This document shows, in pieces, positions 17,403-26,948 of a DNA stretch of 64,000 nucleotides. A program made the translations under genes and the position numbers. Under the pieces are notes generated by a model. It saw nothing but the letters and a program-made list of their open reading frames with translations, was not told the DNA's origin and did not search any database. The stretch covers positions 3,658,001 to 3,722,000 of the forward strand of contig NZ_CP066831.1 in assembly GCF_016598615.1 (NCBI RefSeq). The letters run 5' to 3'. Position 1 is the first letter of the stretch; each line of letters starts with the position of its first letter. This stretch comes from Streptomyces liliifuscus (GTDB lineage: Bacteria > Actinomycetota > Actinomycetes > Streptomycetales > Streptomycetaceae).

Positions 17403-18770
17403 GTGCGCCCCACAGCCGTTCCACTTCTCCTCGCCACCCTGCTCACCGCCACCGCGCTCAGCGCCTGTGGCAGCGACTCCGGAAGTGATCCGGACACGGT
17501 GAAGATCTCCTTCAAACAGTCGACGGACAACTCCATCAAGGTGATGGACACGTATCTCGCCGACATCAAGGAGCAGTTCGAGAAGGCCAACCCCGGCAAG
17601 AGGGTGGAGCTCGTCCCGATCAAGGCCCCGGACTCGGAGTACTACACGAAGCTCCAGCAGATGCTCCGCTCGCCGAAGACGGCCCCTGACCTGGTCTACG
17701 AGGACACGTTCCTCATCAACTCCGACATCACGAGCGGATACCTCAAGCCGCTGGACCCGTACCTCGCCAAGTGGGACGACTGGAGCCAGTTCATAGACAC
17801 GGCGAAGGAGGCGGCGCAGGCCGAGGACGGGAAGACGTACGGCGTCCCCGACGGCACCGACACCCGGGGCCTCTGGTTCGACAAGGCCATCTTCAAGAAG
17901 GCCGGGCTCCCCGCCGACTGGCAGCCGGCGAACTGGGCGGACATCCTCGACGCGGCCCGCGCGATCAAGGCGAAGGTCCCCGGCGTCATCCCCATGAACA
18001 TCTACACGGGCAAGCCCGCGGGTGAGGCGGCCACCATGCAGGGCTTCGAGATGCTCCTGTACGGGACGGCAAGCGGGGCCAACGAGAGTCCCCTCTACGA
18101 CCCGGCGTCCAAGAAGTGGATCACGGGCAGCCAGGGCTTCAAGGACTCTCTCGAGTTCGTCGAGACGGTCTTCAAGGAGAAGCTCGGCCCGGACGTCTCG
18201 GACGCCCTCGACCCCAACATCGCGACCAGGGTCCGCGGCGAGTTCCTCCCCGAGGGCAAACTCGGCATCAACCTCGACGGCTCCTGGCTCCCCCAGGACT
18301 GGCTGGAGGGCAGCGGCCACGAATGGCCGGAGTGGTCCCAGAAGCTGGGCCTCGCCTACATGCCGACGCAGACCGGCCAGGCGCCGAGCAAGGTGAGCAT
18401 GTCGGGCGGCTGGACCTGGGCGATCCCGAGCAAGGCGTCCAACCCCGACCTGGCCTTCGACTTCATCAGGACGATGCAGACGAAGGAGAACGCCCAGAAG
18501 TGGTACATCGCCAACTCCGGCATCTCGGTGCGCACGGACGTGGCCGAGGACCCGGAGTACGTGAAGGCGCAGCCCGGCATCAAGTTCTTCACGGACCTGG
18601 TGGCCAGCACGCACTACCGCCCCGCGTATCCCGCGTACCCGAAGGTCTCGACGGCCATCCAGGAGGCGATGGAGGGCGTGACGACGGGCGACAGTTCGGT
18701 CGAGGAGGCGGCGAAGAACTACGACGAGGAGCTGAAGACGGCCACGGACAACCAGGTCATCGAGAAATGA
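17403..18770 (+). CDS. ABC transporter sugar-binding lipoprotein
   Basis: 455 residues. A signal peptide ends in a lipobox (TALSAC, lipidated C22), so it is anchored to the outer face of the membrane. The mature protein is a family-1 extracellular solute-binding protein with the typical closing motif AFDFIRTMQ. GTG 17403 has AGGAGG 8 nt upstream. It is followed by two permease genes and probably binds an oligosaccharide; the sugar cannot be named. It is expressed from the operator-bearing promoter at 17320-17349. Confidence 0.9.
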   Translation: MRPTAVPLLLATLLTATALSACGSDSGSDPDTVKISFKQSTDNSIKVMDTYLADIKEQFEKANPGKRVELVPIKAPDSEYYTKLQQMLRSPKTAPDLVYEDTFLINSDITSGYLKPLDPYLAKWDDWSQFIDTAKEAAQAEDGKTYGVPDGTDTRGLWFDKAIFKKAGLPADWQPANWADILDAARAIKAKVPGVIPMNIYTGKPAGEAATMQGFEMLLYGTASGANESPLYDPASKKWITGSQGFKDSLEFVETVFKEKLGPDVSDALDPNIATRVRGEFLPEGKLGINLDGSWLPQDWLEGSGHEWPEWSQKLGLAYMPTQTGQAPSKVSMSGGWTWAIPSKASNPDLAFDFIRTMQTKENAQKWYIANSGISVRTDVAEDPEYVKAQPGIKFFTDLVASTHYRPAYPAYPKVSTAIQEAMEGVTTGDSSVEEAAKNYDEELKTATDNQVIEK

Positions 18771-18844
18771 CCGGGGCTCGACAGCACCGGAGGCGGGGCC
18801 TGGCCCGGCCGCACCGGAAAACGACCGGCCGCACCAGGGGATGA

Positions 18845-19813
18845 GTGAGAAATGATCGACCGCTCATGACCTCCGCACCTCCGGCGGGCCCGGGCGTGGT
18901 GAAGACCGCGCCGGGCCCGGCCGCCCCACTGCCCCCGCCGGCCGGCCGCCGCGATGTCCGCCGTGCCCTGACGCGCGCGCTGCCCGTCTCCCCCGCCGTC
19001 GTGCTGCTGCTTCTGTTCCTCGCCGGCCCGATCGCGTACTGCGCGTACATCGCCTTCACGGATCTCCAGCTCACCGGCCAGGCCGAGTCGTCGTTCATCG
19101 GCTTCGACAACTTCAAGGCCGCGTTCAAGGACGACGCGTTCCTCAACGCCGTATGGCTGACGCTGGTGTTCACGGTGCTGAGTTCGCTGATCGGCCAGAA
19201 CACGCTGGGCCTGACCCTGGCCGTACTGATGCAGCGCGCGTCGAAGCCGGTCCGTACGGTCACCGGCGGCATCGTGATCGCCGCCTGGGTGCTGCCGGAG
19301 GTCGTGGCGGGGTTCCTGCTGTACGCCTTCTTCCGCCGCGAGGGCACGCTGAACGCCGTGCTGGACTGGCTCCATCTCCCGTCCCAGAACTGGCTGTTCA
19401 CGCTTCCGATCCTCGCGGTGTCGTTCGCGAACGTCTGGCGGGGGACGGCCTTCTCGATGCTGGTCTACTCGGCGGCCCTGAACGAGATCCCGAAGGAGAT
19501 CACGGAGGCCGCCGAGGTGGACGGCGCGGGCGGCTGGCGGCGGATGTGGCACATCACGCTGCCGATGATCCGCCGTTCCATCGGTACGAACCTGATGCTG
19601 AACACCCTCCAGACCCTCTCGGTCTTCGGTCTGATCTGGGTGATGACGAGAGGCGGCCCGGGAAACCGCAGCCAGACGCTCCCGCTCTTCATGTACGAAC
19701 AGGCCTTCCAGAAAAGCATGATCGGCTACGGGACGGCCGTGGCCCTGCTCCTGCTGGTGGTCGGCTCGCTCTTCTCCCTGGTCTATATGCGCCTGCTGCG
19801 GACGGAGGTCTGA
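18845..19813 (+). CDS. ABC transporter permease 1 (MalF type)
   Basis: 322 residues with six membrane helices after a Pro/Ala-rich cytoplasmic N-terminus. The coupling loop is EITEAAEVDGAGG...ITLPM, the EAA motif that docks an ATPase. GTG 18845 has AGGGG just upstream; ATG 18866 is an alternative without a clear site. The stop is one base before the next permease gene. Works with the binding protein at 17403 and the permease at 19815. Confidence 0.9.
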   Translation: MRNDRPLMTSAPPAGPGVVKTAPGPAAPLPPPAGRRDVRRALTRALPVSPAVVLLLLFLAGPIAYCAYIAFTDLQLTGQAESSFIGFDNFKAAFKDDAFLNAVWLTLVFTVLSSLIGQNTLGLTLAVLMQRASKPVRTVTGGIVIAAWVLPEVVAGFLLYAFFRREGTLNAVLDWLHLPSQNWLFTLPILAVSFANVWRGTAFSMLVYSAALNEIPKEITEAAEVDGAGGWRRMWHITLPMIRRSIGTNLMLNTLQTLSVFGLIWVMTRGGPGNRSQTLPLFMYEQAFQKSMIGYGTAVALLLLVVGSLFSLVYMRLLRTEV

Positions 19814-19814
19814 C

Positions 19815-20660
19815 ATGCCCGGCAGTACGACTCTCGCGACCCGCCGCAACAGCCGCCGTTACGCCGCCGACGCGGGCCTTCTCTTCGTGGCGGCCGCGTT
19901 CGTGCTTCCCCTCGCCTGGGTCCTCCTCTCGTCGGTGGACCCGAAGGCCGACCTGAAGGTGAAGGTCCCGGACGGCGTCACCCTGGACAACTTCGACGCG
20001 GTCCTGAAGCCGGACATCACGTTCACACCGCTGCTCAACAGCCTGATCCTGTGCGGCGGGGCGACGCTGCTGACGGTGGTGTGCGCGGCGTTGGCGGCGT
20101 ACCCGCTGTCCCGCTTCCGCTCCCGCCTGAACCGACCCTTCCTCCTCACGATCATCTTCGCGACGAGTCTGCCGATCACGGCGATCATGGTTCCCGTGTA
20201 CGCCCTGTTCGTTCAGGTCGACCTCATCGACACGATGCAGGGCACGATCTTCTTCTTCGCCGCGTCCCAACTGCCCTTCGCCATCTGGCTGATGAAGAAC
20301 TTCATGGACGGCGTGCCGAAGGAGCTGGAGGAGGCGGCCTGGACGGACGGCGCGTCCTCGTTCCAGTCCCTCCTGCGGATCGTGCTGCCGCTGATGGGCC
20401 CTGGCGTCGCGGTGGTGACCGTCTTCTCGTTCGTCATGATGTGGGGCAACTTCTTCGTCCCCTTCATGCTCCTGCTGACCCCCGACCAGATGCCCGCGTC
20501 GGTGAGCATCAACGACTTCTTCGGAAACCGCGGGACGGTGGTCTACGGACAGCTGGCCGCGTTCTCGATCATCTACTCGACGCCGGTGGTTCTGCTGTAC
20601 GTGCTGGTGGCCAGGCGGTTGGGCGGGGGGTTCGCGCTGGGCGGGGCGGTCAAGGGGTGA
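19815..20660 (+). CDS. ABC transporter permease 2 (MalG type)
   Basis: 281 residues with six membrane helices and the EAA loop ELEEAAWTDGASS...IVLPL. It is the last gene of the importer operon. No ATP-binding subunit follows: the next gene is 18 bases away on the opposite strand. In Streptomyces such importers commonly share the distant ATPase MsiK, which is the likely case here. Confidence 0.92.
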   Translation: MPGSTTLATRRNSRRYAADAGLLFVAAAFVLPLAWVLLSSVDPKADLKVKVPDGVTLDNFDAVLKPDITFTPLLNSLILCGGATLLTVVCAALAAYPLSRFRSRLNRPFLLTIIFATSLPITAIMVPVYALFVQVDLIDTMQGTIFFFAASQLPFAIWLMKNFMDGVPKELEEAAWTDGASSFQSLLRIVLPLMGPGVAVVTVFSFVMMWGNFFVPFMLLLTPDQMPASVSINDFFGNRGTVVYGQLAAFSIIYSTPVVLLYVLVARRLGGGFALGGAVKG

Positions 20661-20678
20661 CCGGAGGACGGGCCGACG

Positions 20679-21152
20679 TCACTCGGTGGGTTCGGCGGCC
20701 TCGGGCGGTTCGGGAAGCACTCCGGGACGGAACTTCTCCACGCCCACCACATGCCGCACCCGCGTCGGCTCGATCAGGATCATCACGCGCCGCTCTCCGG
20801 GCAGCAGCCACGGATACCGGTCCTCGCCGATGTACTTCAGAGTGAGCCGGTCCATGGCCCGCTCGGCCACCTCGCCCTCGACGAAGCGGACGACCCGCCC
20901 CCGGATCTCCACCCGGTCATAGGGGTTCCCGGTGTCGTGATGGGACAGAGAAACGAACGGATTGCGCCGAAGATTCTCCTCCTTCACGCGGCCCATCGAC
21001 GTGTTGACCATGACGTACTCGTCTTCGAGGTCCGCCCACATGGGCGAGACCTGCGGCGCCCCGTCCGCGCCCACGGTCGCCAGATGCCAGAAGTTCGGCG
21101 CCAGCAGTCGCTCGCGAATATGCCCTTCGATCCTGCTCACGGCGCTTGCCAC
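20679..21152 (-). CDS. PPOX-class (pyridoxamine oxidase-fold) protein
   Basis: 157 residues of the split beta-barrel flavin-binding fold. FWHLATVGADGAPQVSPMWAD is the usual N-terminal strand pair and PFVSLSHHD follows. Members use FMN or F420; which one applies cannot be decided here. GTG 21152 has GGAG 5 nt upstream and yields the standard N-terminus. Divergent from the XRE regulator. Function probably an F420-dependent reductase of unknown substrate. Confidence 0.8.
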   Translation of the reverse strand: MASAVSRIEGHIRERLLAPNFWHLATVGADGAPQVSPMWADLEDEYVMVNTSMGRVKEENLRRNPFVSLSHHDTGNPYDRVEIRGRVVRFVEGEVAERAMDRLTLKYIGEDRYPWLLPGERRVMILIEPTRVRHVVGVEKFRPGVLPEPPEAAEPTE

Positions 21153-21342
21153 CTTCGCTCCACCCTTCGGACCCGTCCGCACGAGCCCCTGCCCGACATC
21201 CTGATCTCCACACCACCCCGCCACCAGCTGATCTTCGGCCACCCCGAACAGACCTCGGTCAGACATCCGAAACCGTAGGTTCGCACGATCCGTGATCCTG
21301 GCCGAACAGACCGTAGTCACCGCAGCCCCGCACCCATACGTT

Positions 21343-22056
21343 GTGCGCGTGCACCAACCGTCGGCCCAACAGCCCACCCCGCCCTTCGACGCCCCGGCCG
21401 CCCGCAAACTGCGCCTCGCCCTGCGCATGGGGCCCGAGCATGTCGCGTACGGCATGCAGGCCTCGTTCGGGCTGCCCTATGTGACCCCGGACCTCGTCGT
21501 CGCCTGGGAGCGCGGCATAGCCGCGCCGAGCACCACCGAACTCACCGCGCTCGCGGGTGTGTTGTGGTGCTCGCCGGGCGATCTCATCGGCGCGCCGCGG
21601 ACGTTGCGCGAGCACCGGATCGCGCGCGGTCTCGCGCCCGAGGACGTCGCGCGCGCCGTGGGACTCGAACTCCTCGTGTACGTACGGATGGAGGAGGCGG
21701 ACGAGTGGCGCGGCAACGAGCGTCAGTCCTCGGCGCTCGCCGAGGTGCTCGACCTCTCCCTGGCGGACCTCGTCACGGTCACCGGCCACGAGACGAAGCT
21801 GGCGGAGATGCTGCGCAACGCGGTGACGACCCGCTGGCAGGCGTACGTACGCCCGGTGGGCAAGCTGCTGCCGCTCGACCGGCGGCTCGTGGGCGATGTG
21901 CTGCGGGCGCTGCACACCGAGTACCAGGGGCAGATGGTGGCCACGCTGAGCTGGAGCGGCGGGGCGGCCGCGGGTGAGGCCGACGACGCGGGCCGGGACT
22001 TCCTGGACCGGATCGTCGACCGCTTCTGGTCGGTGGTCCAGCGCAACAGCGCCTGA
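21343..22056 (+). CDS. XRE-like helix-turn-helix regulator
   Basis: About 237 residues. Two helix-turn-helix-like segments: PEHVAYGM...VVAWERGIAAPS and RGLAPEDVARAVGLE. The C-terminal 90 residues have no recognised domain. The start is uncertain: GTG at 21343, 21349 or 21292 all fit, none with a ribosome-binding site. A TAGGTT box at 21276-21281 would put the transcript start near 21288 and would favour a leaderless GTG at 21292. Convergent with pfkA; target unknown. Confidence 0.7.
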   Translation: MRVHQPSAQQPTPPFDAPAARKLRLALRMGPEHVAYGMQASFGLPYVTPDLVVAWERGIAAPSTTELTALAGVLWCSPGDLIGAPRTLREHRIARGLAPEDVARAVGLELLVYVRMEEADEWRGNERQSSALAEVLDLSLADLVTVTGHETKLAEMLRNAVTTRWQAYVRPVGKLLPLDRRLVGDVLRALHTEYQGQMVATLSWSGGAAAGEADDAGRDFLDRIVDRFWSVVQRNSA

Positions 22057-22122
22057 CAGCCGCCGACACCGGATGACACCGGCCGGCACCGACCGGCAGA
22101 AGCTGACACCGGCCACTGAGAA

Positions 22123-22157
22123 GCCCGGGCGGGCAGGCCCGTAACGATCGCCCGGGC
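22123..22157. terminator. Stem-loop between convergent XRE gene and pfkA
   Basis: GCCCGGGCG (22123-22131) pairs with CGCCCGGGC (22149-22157), 17-nt loop, no T-run. Its place between two gene ends suggests termination in both directions. Confidence 0.45.
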
Positions 22158-22191
22158 CCACCCGCGACGCCGCCCCTGAACAGCCGGCCCT

Positions 22192-23217
22192 CTAGAAGAC
22201 CGACTCCGCCTCGTCCATACGGTCCTTCGGGACCGTCTTCAGTTCGGTGGTCGCCTCCGCCAGCGGCACCATCACCACGTCCGTGCCGCGCAGCGCGGTC
22301 ATCCGGCCGAAGTCGGACCGGTGCGCGGCCTCGACCGCGTGCCATCCGAAGCGAGTCGCCAGCACCCGGTCGTACGCGGTCGGTGTGCCGCCGCGCTGGA
22401 TGTGGCCGAGAATGACCGGCTTGGCCTCCTTGCCGAGGCGGCGCTCCAGTTCGTACGCGAGCGCCGTGCCGATGCCCTGGAAGCGCTCGTGGCCGAACTG
22501 GTCGATAGCTCCGTGGCCGTAGTCCATGGTGCCCTCGGCCGGGTGGGCGCCCTCGGCGACGCAGACGACGGCGAACTTCTTGCCCCGCGCGAAGCGTTCC
22601 TCGACCATCTTGACCAGGTCGGCCGGGTCGAAGGCCCGCTCGGGCAGGCAGATGCCGTGGGCGCCGGCGGCCATGCCGGACTCCAGGGCGATCCAGCCCG
22701 CGTGCCGGCCCATGACCTCGACGACCATCACCCGCTGGTGGGACTCGGCGGTCGTCTTGAGGCGGTCCATCGCCTCGGTGGCGACACCGACCGCGGTGTC
22801 GAAACCGAACGTGCGGTCCGTCGAGGAGATGTCGTTGTCGATCGTCTTGGGGACGCCGACCACCGGCAGGCCCGCGTCCGACAGCATGCGCGCCGCCGTC
22901 AGGGTGCCCTCGCCGCCGATCGGGATCAGCACGTCGATGCCGAACTCGCGTGCCATGTCCTGCGCGTTCTCGCAGGCCTCGCGGAGCCGGTCGCGCTGGA
23001 GGCGGGAGGAGCCGAGGATGGTGCCGCCGCGGGCGAGGATGCCGCTGACGGCGTCCAGGTCGAGACTGCGGTAGTGGCCTTCGAGCAGTCCCGCGTAGCC
23101 GTCCTCGAAGCCGATGACCTCGTCTCCGTAGTTCGTGACGGCTCGGTGCACGACCGACCGGATCACTGCGTTCAGCCCCGGGCAGTCGCCGCCTGCGGTG
23201 AGAACTCCGATGCGCAT
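22192..23217 (-). CDS. pfkA: ATP-dependent 6-phosphofructokinase
   Basis: 341 residues; phosphorylates fructose-6-phosphate in glycolysis. GGDCPG at 9-14, GGEGT at 101-105, and PKTIDND with catalytic D127. Gly at position 104 (not Asp) marks an ATP enzyme, while the overall sequence belongs to the actinobacterial group III. ATG 23217 has AGGAGA upstream. Divergent from pta-ackA with pyruvate kinase beyond, so three control points of lower carbon metabolism are grouped. Confidence 0.95.
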   Translation of the reverse strand: MRIGVLTAGGDCPGLNAVIRSVVHRAVTNYGDEVIGFEDGYAGLLEGHYRSLDLDAVSGILARGGTILGSSRLQRDRLREACENAQDMAREFGIDVLIPIGGEGTLTAARMLSDAGLPVVGVPKTIDNDISSTDRTFGFDTAVGVATEAMDRLKTTAESHQRVMVVEVMGRHAGWIALESGMAAGAHGICLPERAFDPADLVKMVEERFARGKKFAVVCVAEGAHPAEGTMDYGHGAIDQFGHERFQGIGTALAYELERRLGKEAKPVILGHIQRGGTPTAYDRVLATRFGWHAVEAAHRSDFGRMTALRGTDVVMVPLAEATTELKTVPKDRMDEAESVF

Positions 23218-23423
23218 CGTGCTGTGTCTCCTGCTCGCTGTTGGGCTGTTTCTCCTGTGGTACCTGAGAGCCAGTCCGATTGTTTCATGGGCGACAGGGG
23301 GGCGCTGTCCGCGCCCGTCGCGCCTGCGCACGCCCTCGGCGCGCCCCTCACGCCCCCGCTCCCCCTTGGCGGAGCCGCCGTCCGCCCCCGCCGCGACGGG
23401 CGTCCTAACCATGCCCGGAGGTA

Positions 23424-23463
23424 TTGTCAAGAGGGCACAGCCGATGATAACGGCTGTCTTTTT
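23424..23463 (+). promoter_or_regulatory. Hairpin with T-run, or promoter with operator, in the pta leader
   Basis: ACAGCCG (23437-23443) and CGGCTGT (23451-23457) form a 7-bp stem with loop ATGATAA, followed by CTTTTT: a short intrinsic terminator 30 nt before the pta start. The same bases also fit a promoter: TTGTCA (23424-23429), 16 nt, GATAAC (23446-23451), in which case the palindrome would be an operator. The two readings cannot be separated from sequence. Confidence 0.5.
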
Positions 23464-23492
23464 ACCGCTATCGGAGGAAACGGAGAGCACGC

Positions 23493-25628
23493 GTGACGCG
23501 CAGCGTGTACGTGACCGGGATCGACCGAGGAGACGGCCGCCAGGTCATCGAGCTGGGAGTCATGGAGCTCCTGACCCGCCAGGTGGACCGGGTGGGGGTC
23601 TTCCGCCCCCTCGTCCACGACGGGCCCGACCGTCTCTTCGAGCTGCTGCGGGCCCGCTACCGGCTGTCCCAGGACCCGGCGACGGTCTACGGCATGGACT
23701 ACCACGAGGCGTCCGCGCTCCAGGCCGAGCAGGGTTCCGACGAGCTGGTCTCGCAGCTCGTCGACCGCTTCCACCGGGTGGCCCGCGAGTACGACGTCGT
23801 CCTCGTGCTCGGTACGGACTACGCGGACACGCAGTTCCCCGACGAACTCGCGCTCAACGCCCGGCTGGCGAACGAGTTCGGCGCCGCCGTGATCCCGGTC
23901 GTGGGCGGCCGCAACCAGACCGCGGAGTCGGTGCTCGCGGAGACCCGCAACGCGTTCCGCGCCTACGACGGCCTCGGCTGCGACGTGCTCGCGATGGTGG
24001 TGAACCGGGTCGCCCCGGCCGACCGCGCCGAGATACACGAGCGGCTCGACAACCGCCTCCCCGTGCCGTGTTACGTGCTGCCGGACGAGCCCGCGCTCTC
24101 CGCCCCGACGGTCGCCCAGATCACCCACGCCCTCGGCGGCAAGGTGCTCCTCGGCGACGACTCGGGGCTCGCACGCGACGCGCTGAACTTCGTCTTCGGC
24201 GGCGCCATGCTGCCGAACTTCCTGGGCGCGCTGACCCCGGGCTGCATGGTCGTCACCCCCGGCGACCGCGCCGACCTGGTGGTGGGCGCCCTCGCCGCGC
24301 ACAGCGCCGGCACCCCGCCCATCGCGGGCGTCCTGCTCACCCTGAACGAGCGTCCCAGCGACCTCGTCCTCACCCTCGCGGCCCGTCTCGCCCCCGGCAC
24401 GCCGGTGGTCGCGGTCGAGACCGGCTCCTTCCTCACCGCGTCCGAACTCTTCGGCATGGAGGGGAAGTTGAACGCGGCGACCCCCCGCAAGGCGGAGCGG
24501 GCCCTCGGCCTCTTCGAGCGGTACGTCGACACCGGCGGCCTGCTCAAGCGGGTCTCGGCACCCAGCAGCGGCCGGGTCACACCGATGATGTTCGAGCACA
24601 AGCTGCTGGAGCAGGCCCGATCCGACAAGCGGCGGGTCGTGCTGCCCGAGGGCACCGAGGCCCGCGTCCTGCACGCCGCCGAGGTGCTGCTGCGCCGAGG
24701 CGTCTGCGACCTCACACTGCTGGGCCCGGTCGACCAGATCCGCAAGAAGGCGGCCGACCTCGGCGTCGACCTCGGGGGCGCCCAGCTGATCGACCCGCAG
24801 ACCTCCGAGCTGCGCGACCGGTTCGCCGAGAAGTACGCGCAGCTCCGGGCGCACAAGGGTGTGTCCGTCGAGCTGGCGTACGACGTCGTCTCGGACGTGA
24901 ACTACTTCGGCACGCTGATGGTCCAGGAGGGCCTGGCCGACGGCATGGTGTCCGGGTCCGTGCACTCCACGGCGGCCACCATCCGCCCGGCGTTCGAGAT
25001 CATCAAGACCAAGCCGGACGCCTCCATCGTCTCCTCGGTCTTCTTCATGTGCCTCGCCGACAAGGTCCTCGTCTACGGCGACTGCGCGGTCAACCCCGAC
25101 CCGAACGCCGAGCAGTTGGCCGACATCGCCATCCAGTCCGCCGCCACCGCCGAGCAGTTCGGTGTCGAGCCGCGGATCGCGATGCTCTCGTACTCGACCG
25201 GCACCTCCGGCTCGGGCGCGGACGTCGACAAGGTGCGCACGGCCACCGAGCTGGTCCGCTCGCGCCGCGACGACCTGAAGATCGAGGGGCCGATCCAGTA
25301 CGACGCCGCCGTCGAACCGACCGTCGCGGCCACCAAGCTGCCGGGGTCGGAGGTCGCGGGACAGGCGTCCGTGCTGATCTTCCCCGACCTCAACACCGGC
25401 AACAACACGTACAAGGCCGTGCAGCGTTCGGCCGGCGCGATCGCCGTCGGGCCGGTCCTGCAGGGCCTGCGCAAGCCGGTCAACGACCTGTCCCGCGGCG
25501 CCCTGGTCGGGGACATCGTGAACACCGTCGCCATCACGGCGATCCAGGCCCAGGCCGCCCAGCAGGGCTCCGCGGCCGCCTCCCCCTCCGCGTCCTCGTC
25601 CCCGACCTCGAAGGCTCCCGCCCAGTGA
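23493..25628 (+). CDS. pta: Phosphate acetyltransferase (long, regulatory form)
   Basis: 711 residues; interconverts acetyl-CoA and acetyl phosphate. Three parts: an N-terminal BioD-like P-loop domain whose loop is degenerate (TGIDRGDGRQ), a DRTGG domain (about 210-320), and the catalytic PTA domain from about 370 to 690 (SGSVHSTAATIRPA, SYSTGTSGSG). A Ser/Ala-rich tail ends the protein. GTG 23493 has GGAGG and GGAG upstream. It overlaps ackA by GTGA, so both enzymes are made together. Confidence 0.95.
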   Translation: MTRSVYVTGIDRGDGRQVIELGVMELLTRQVDRVGVFRPLVHDGPDRLFELLRARYRLSQDPATVYGMDYHEASALQAEQGSDELVSQLVDRFHRVAREYDVVLVLGTDYADTQFPDELALNARLANEFGAAVIPVVGGRNQTAESVLAETRNAFRAYDGLGCDVLAMVVNRVAPADRAEIHERLDNRLPVPCYVLPDEPALSAPTVAQITHALGGKVLLGDDSGLARDALNFVFGGAMLPNFLGALTPGCMVVTPGDRADLVVGALAAHSAGTPPIAGVLLTLNERPSDLVLTLAARLAPGTPVVAVETGSFLTASELFGMEGKLNAATPRKAERALGLFERYVDTGGLLKRVSAPSSGRVTPMMFEHKLLEQARSDKRRVVLPEGTEARVLHAAEVLLRRGVCDLTLLGPVDQIRKKAADLGVDLGGAQLIDPQTSELRDRFAEKYAQLRAHKGVSVELAYDVVSDVNYFGTLMVQEGLADGMVSGSVHSTAATIRPAFEIIKTKPDASIVSSVFFMCLADKVLVYGDCAVNPDPNAEQLADIAIQSAATAEQFGVEPRIAMLSYSTGTSGSGADVDKVRTATELVRSRRDDLKIEGPIQYDAAVEPTVAATKLPGSEVAGQASVLIFPDLNTGNNTYKAVQRSAGAIAVGPVLQGLRKPVNDLSRGALVGDIVNTVAITAIQAQAAQQGSAAASPSASSSPTSKAPAQ

Positions 25629-26845
25629 CCGCCACCCGTGTCCTCGTCCTCAACTCCGGCTCCTCGTCGGTGAAGTACCAGCTGCTCGACATGAGCGACG
25701 GCAGCAGGCTGGCCGTGGGCCTCGTCGAGCGGATCGGCGAGGAGACCTCCCGGTTGAAGCACACGCCGCTCGCCACCGGCGAGTCCCGCGAGACGACCGG
25801 GCCGATCGCCGACCACGAGGCCGCTCTGAAGGCCGTCGCCGAGGAGCTGGCCAGGGACGGGCTCGGCCTCGACTCCCCCGAGCTGGCCGCGATCGGTCAC
25901 CGGGTCGTGCACGGCGGCCAGACCTTCACCGAGCCGACCGTCATCGACGACGCCGTCCTCGCCGAGATCGAGCGCCTCATCCCGGTGGCGCCCCTGCACA
26001 ACCCGGCCAACCTCACCGGAATCCGTACCGCGCAGGCACTGCGCCCGGACCTTCCGCAGGTCGCCGTCTTCGACACGGCCTTCCACACGACGATGCCCGA
26101 GGCCGCGGCCCGCTACGCGATCGACGTGAAGACCGCCGACGAGCACCGCATCCGCCGGTACGGCTTCCACGGCACCTCGCACGCGTACGTGTCCCGCGCG
26201 ACTGCGGCGCTGCTCGGCAAGTCGCCGGAGGAGGTGAACGTCATCGTGCTGCACCTCGGCAACGGCGCCTCGGCGTCGGCGGTCGAGAAGGGCCGGTGCA
26301 TGGACACCTCCATGGGACTGACGCCCTTGGAGGGGCTCGTGATGGGTACGCGCTCCGGTGACATGGATCCCGCGGTCATCTTCCATTTGATGCGTGTTGG
26401 CGGGATGTCCACGGACGAGATCGACACTCTTCTCAACAAGAGGAGCGGTCTGATCGGCCTGTGCGGCGACAACGACATGCGGGAGATCCGCCGCCGCATC
26501 GACGAGGGTGCCGAGGACGCCGCACAGGCCCAGCTCGCCTTCGACATCTACATACACAGACTGAGGAAGTACATCGGCGCGTACTACGCGGTGCTCGGCC
26601 GGGTCGACGCGGTCGCCTTCACGGCGGGCGTCGGCGAGAACGCCGCCCCCGTGCGAGAGGCCGCGATCGCGGGCCTGGAGGCGCTGGGCCTGGCGGTCGA
26701 CGACGAGCTGAACGCCGTACGGTCCGGCGAGCCGCGGCTGATCTCGCCCGAGGGCGCCCGGGTCGCGGTGGCCGTCGTACCGACCGATGAGGAACTGGAG
26801 ATCGCCGACCAGACCTACGCACTCGTGGGGAACGGGAACGCCTGA
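25625..26845 (+). CDS. ackA: Acetate kinase
   Basis: 406 residues; makes ATP and acetate from acetyl phosphate, or the reverse. Signatures LNSGSSSVKY at the N-terminus, HRVVHGG, FDTAFH, YGFHGTSH, and the adenosine-binding FTAGVGEN. GTG 25625 overlaps the pta stop by four bases and has no separate promoter, so it depends on pta translation. Together the pair controls overflow acetate and acetyl phosphate. Confidence 0.96.
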   Translation: MTATRVLVLNSGSSSVKYQLLDMSDGSRLAVGLVERIGEETSRLKHTPLATGESRETTGPIADHEAALKAVAEELARDGLGLDSPELAAIGHRVVHGGQTFTEPTVIDDAVLAEIERLIPVAPLHNPANLTGIRTAQALRPDLPQVAVFDTAFHTTMPEAAARYAIDVKTADEHRIRRYGFHGTSHAYVSRATAALLGKSPEEVNVIVLHLGNGASASAVEKGRCMDTSMGLTPLEGLVMGTRSGDMDPAVIFHLMRVGGMSTDEIDTLLNKRSGLIGLCGDNDMREIRRRIDEGAEDAAQAQLAFDIYIHRLRKYIGAYYAVLGRVDAVAFTAGVGENAAPVREAAIAGLEALGLAVDDELNAVRSGEPRLISPEGARVAVAVVPTDEELEIADQTYALVGNGNA

Positions 26846-26948
26846 GGAGCCGCAGGGGAGCAGCCGACGAGCCGCTCGAAGAGAGCACCGAGGAAGCCGG
26901 CCAGGCCCACGCCTGAGCGCGTACCCGCCCATTTGTATCTTCCACCAG

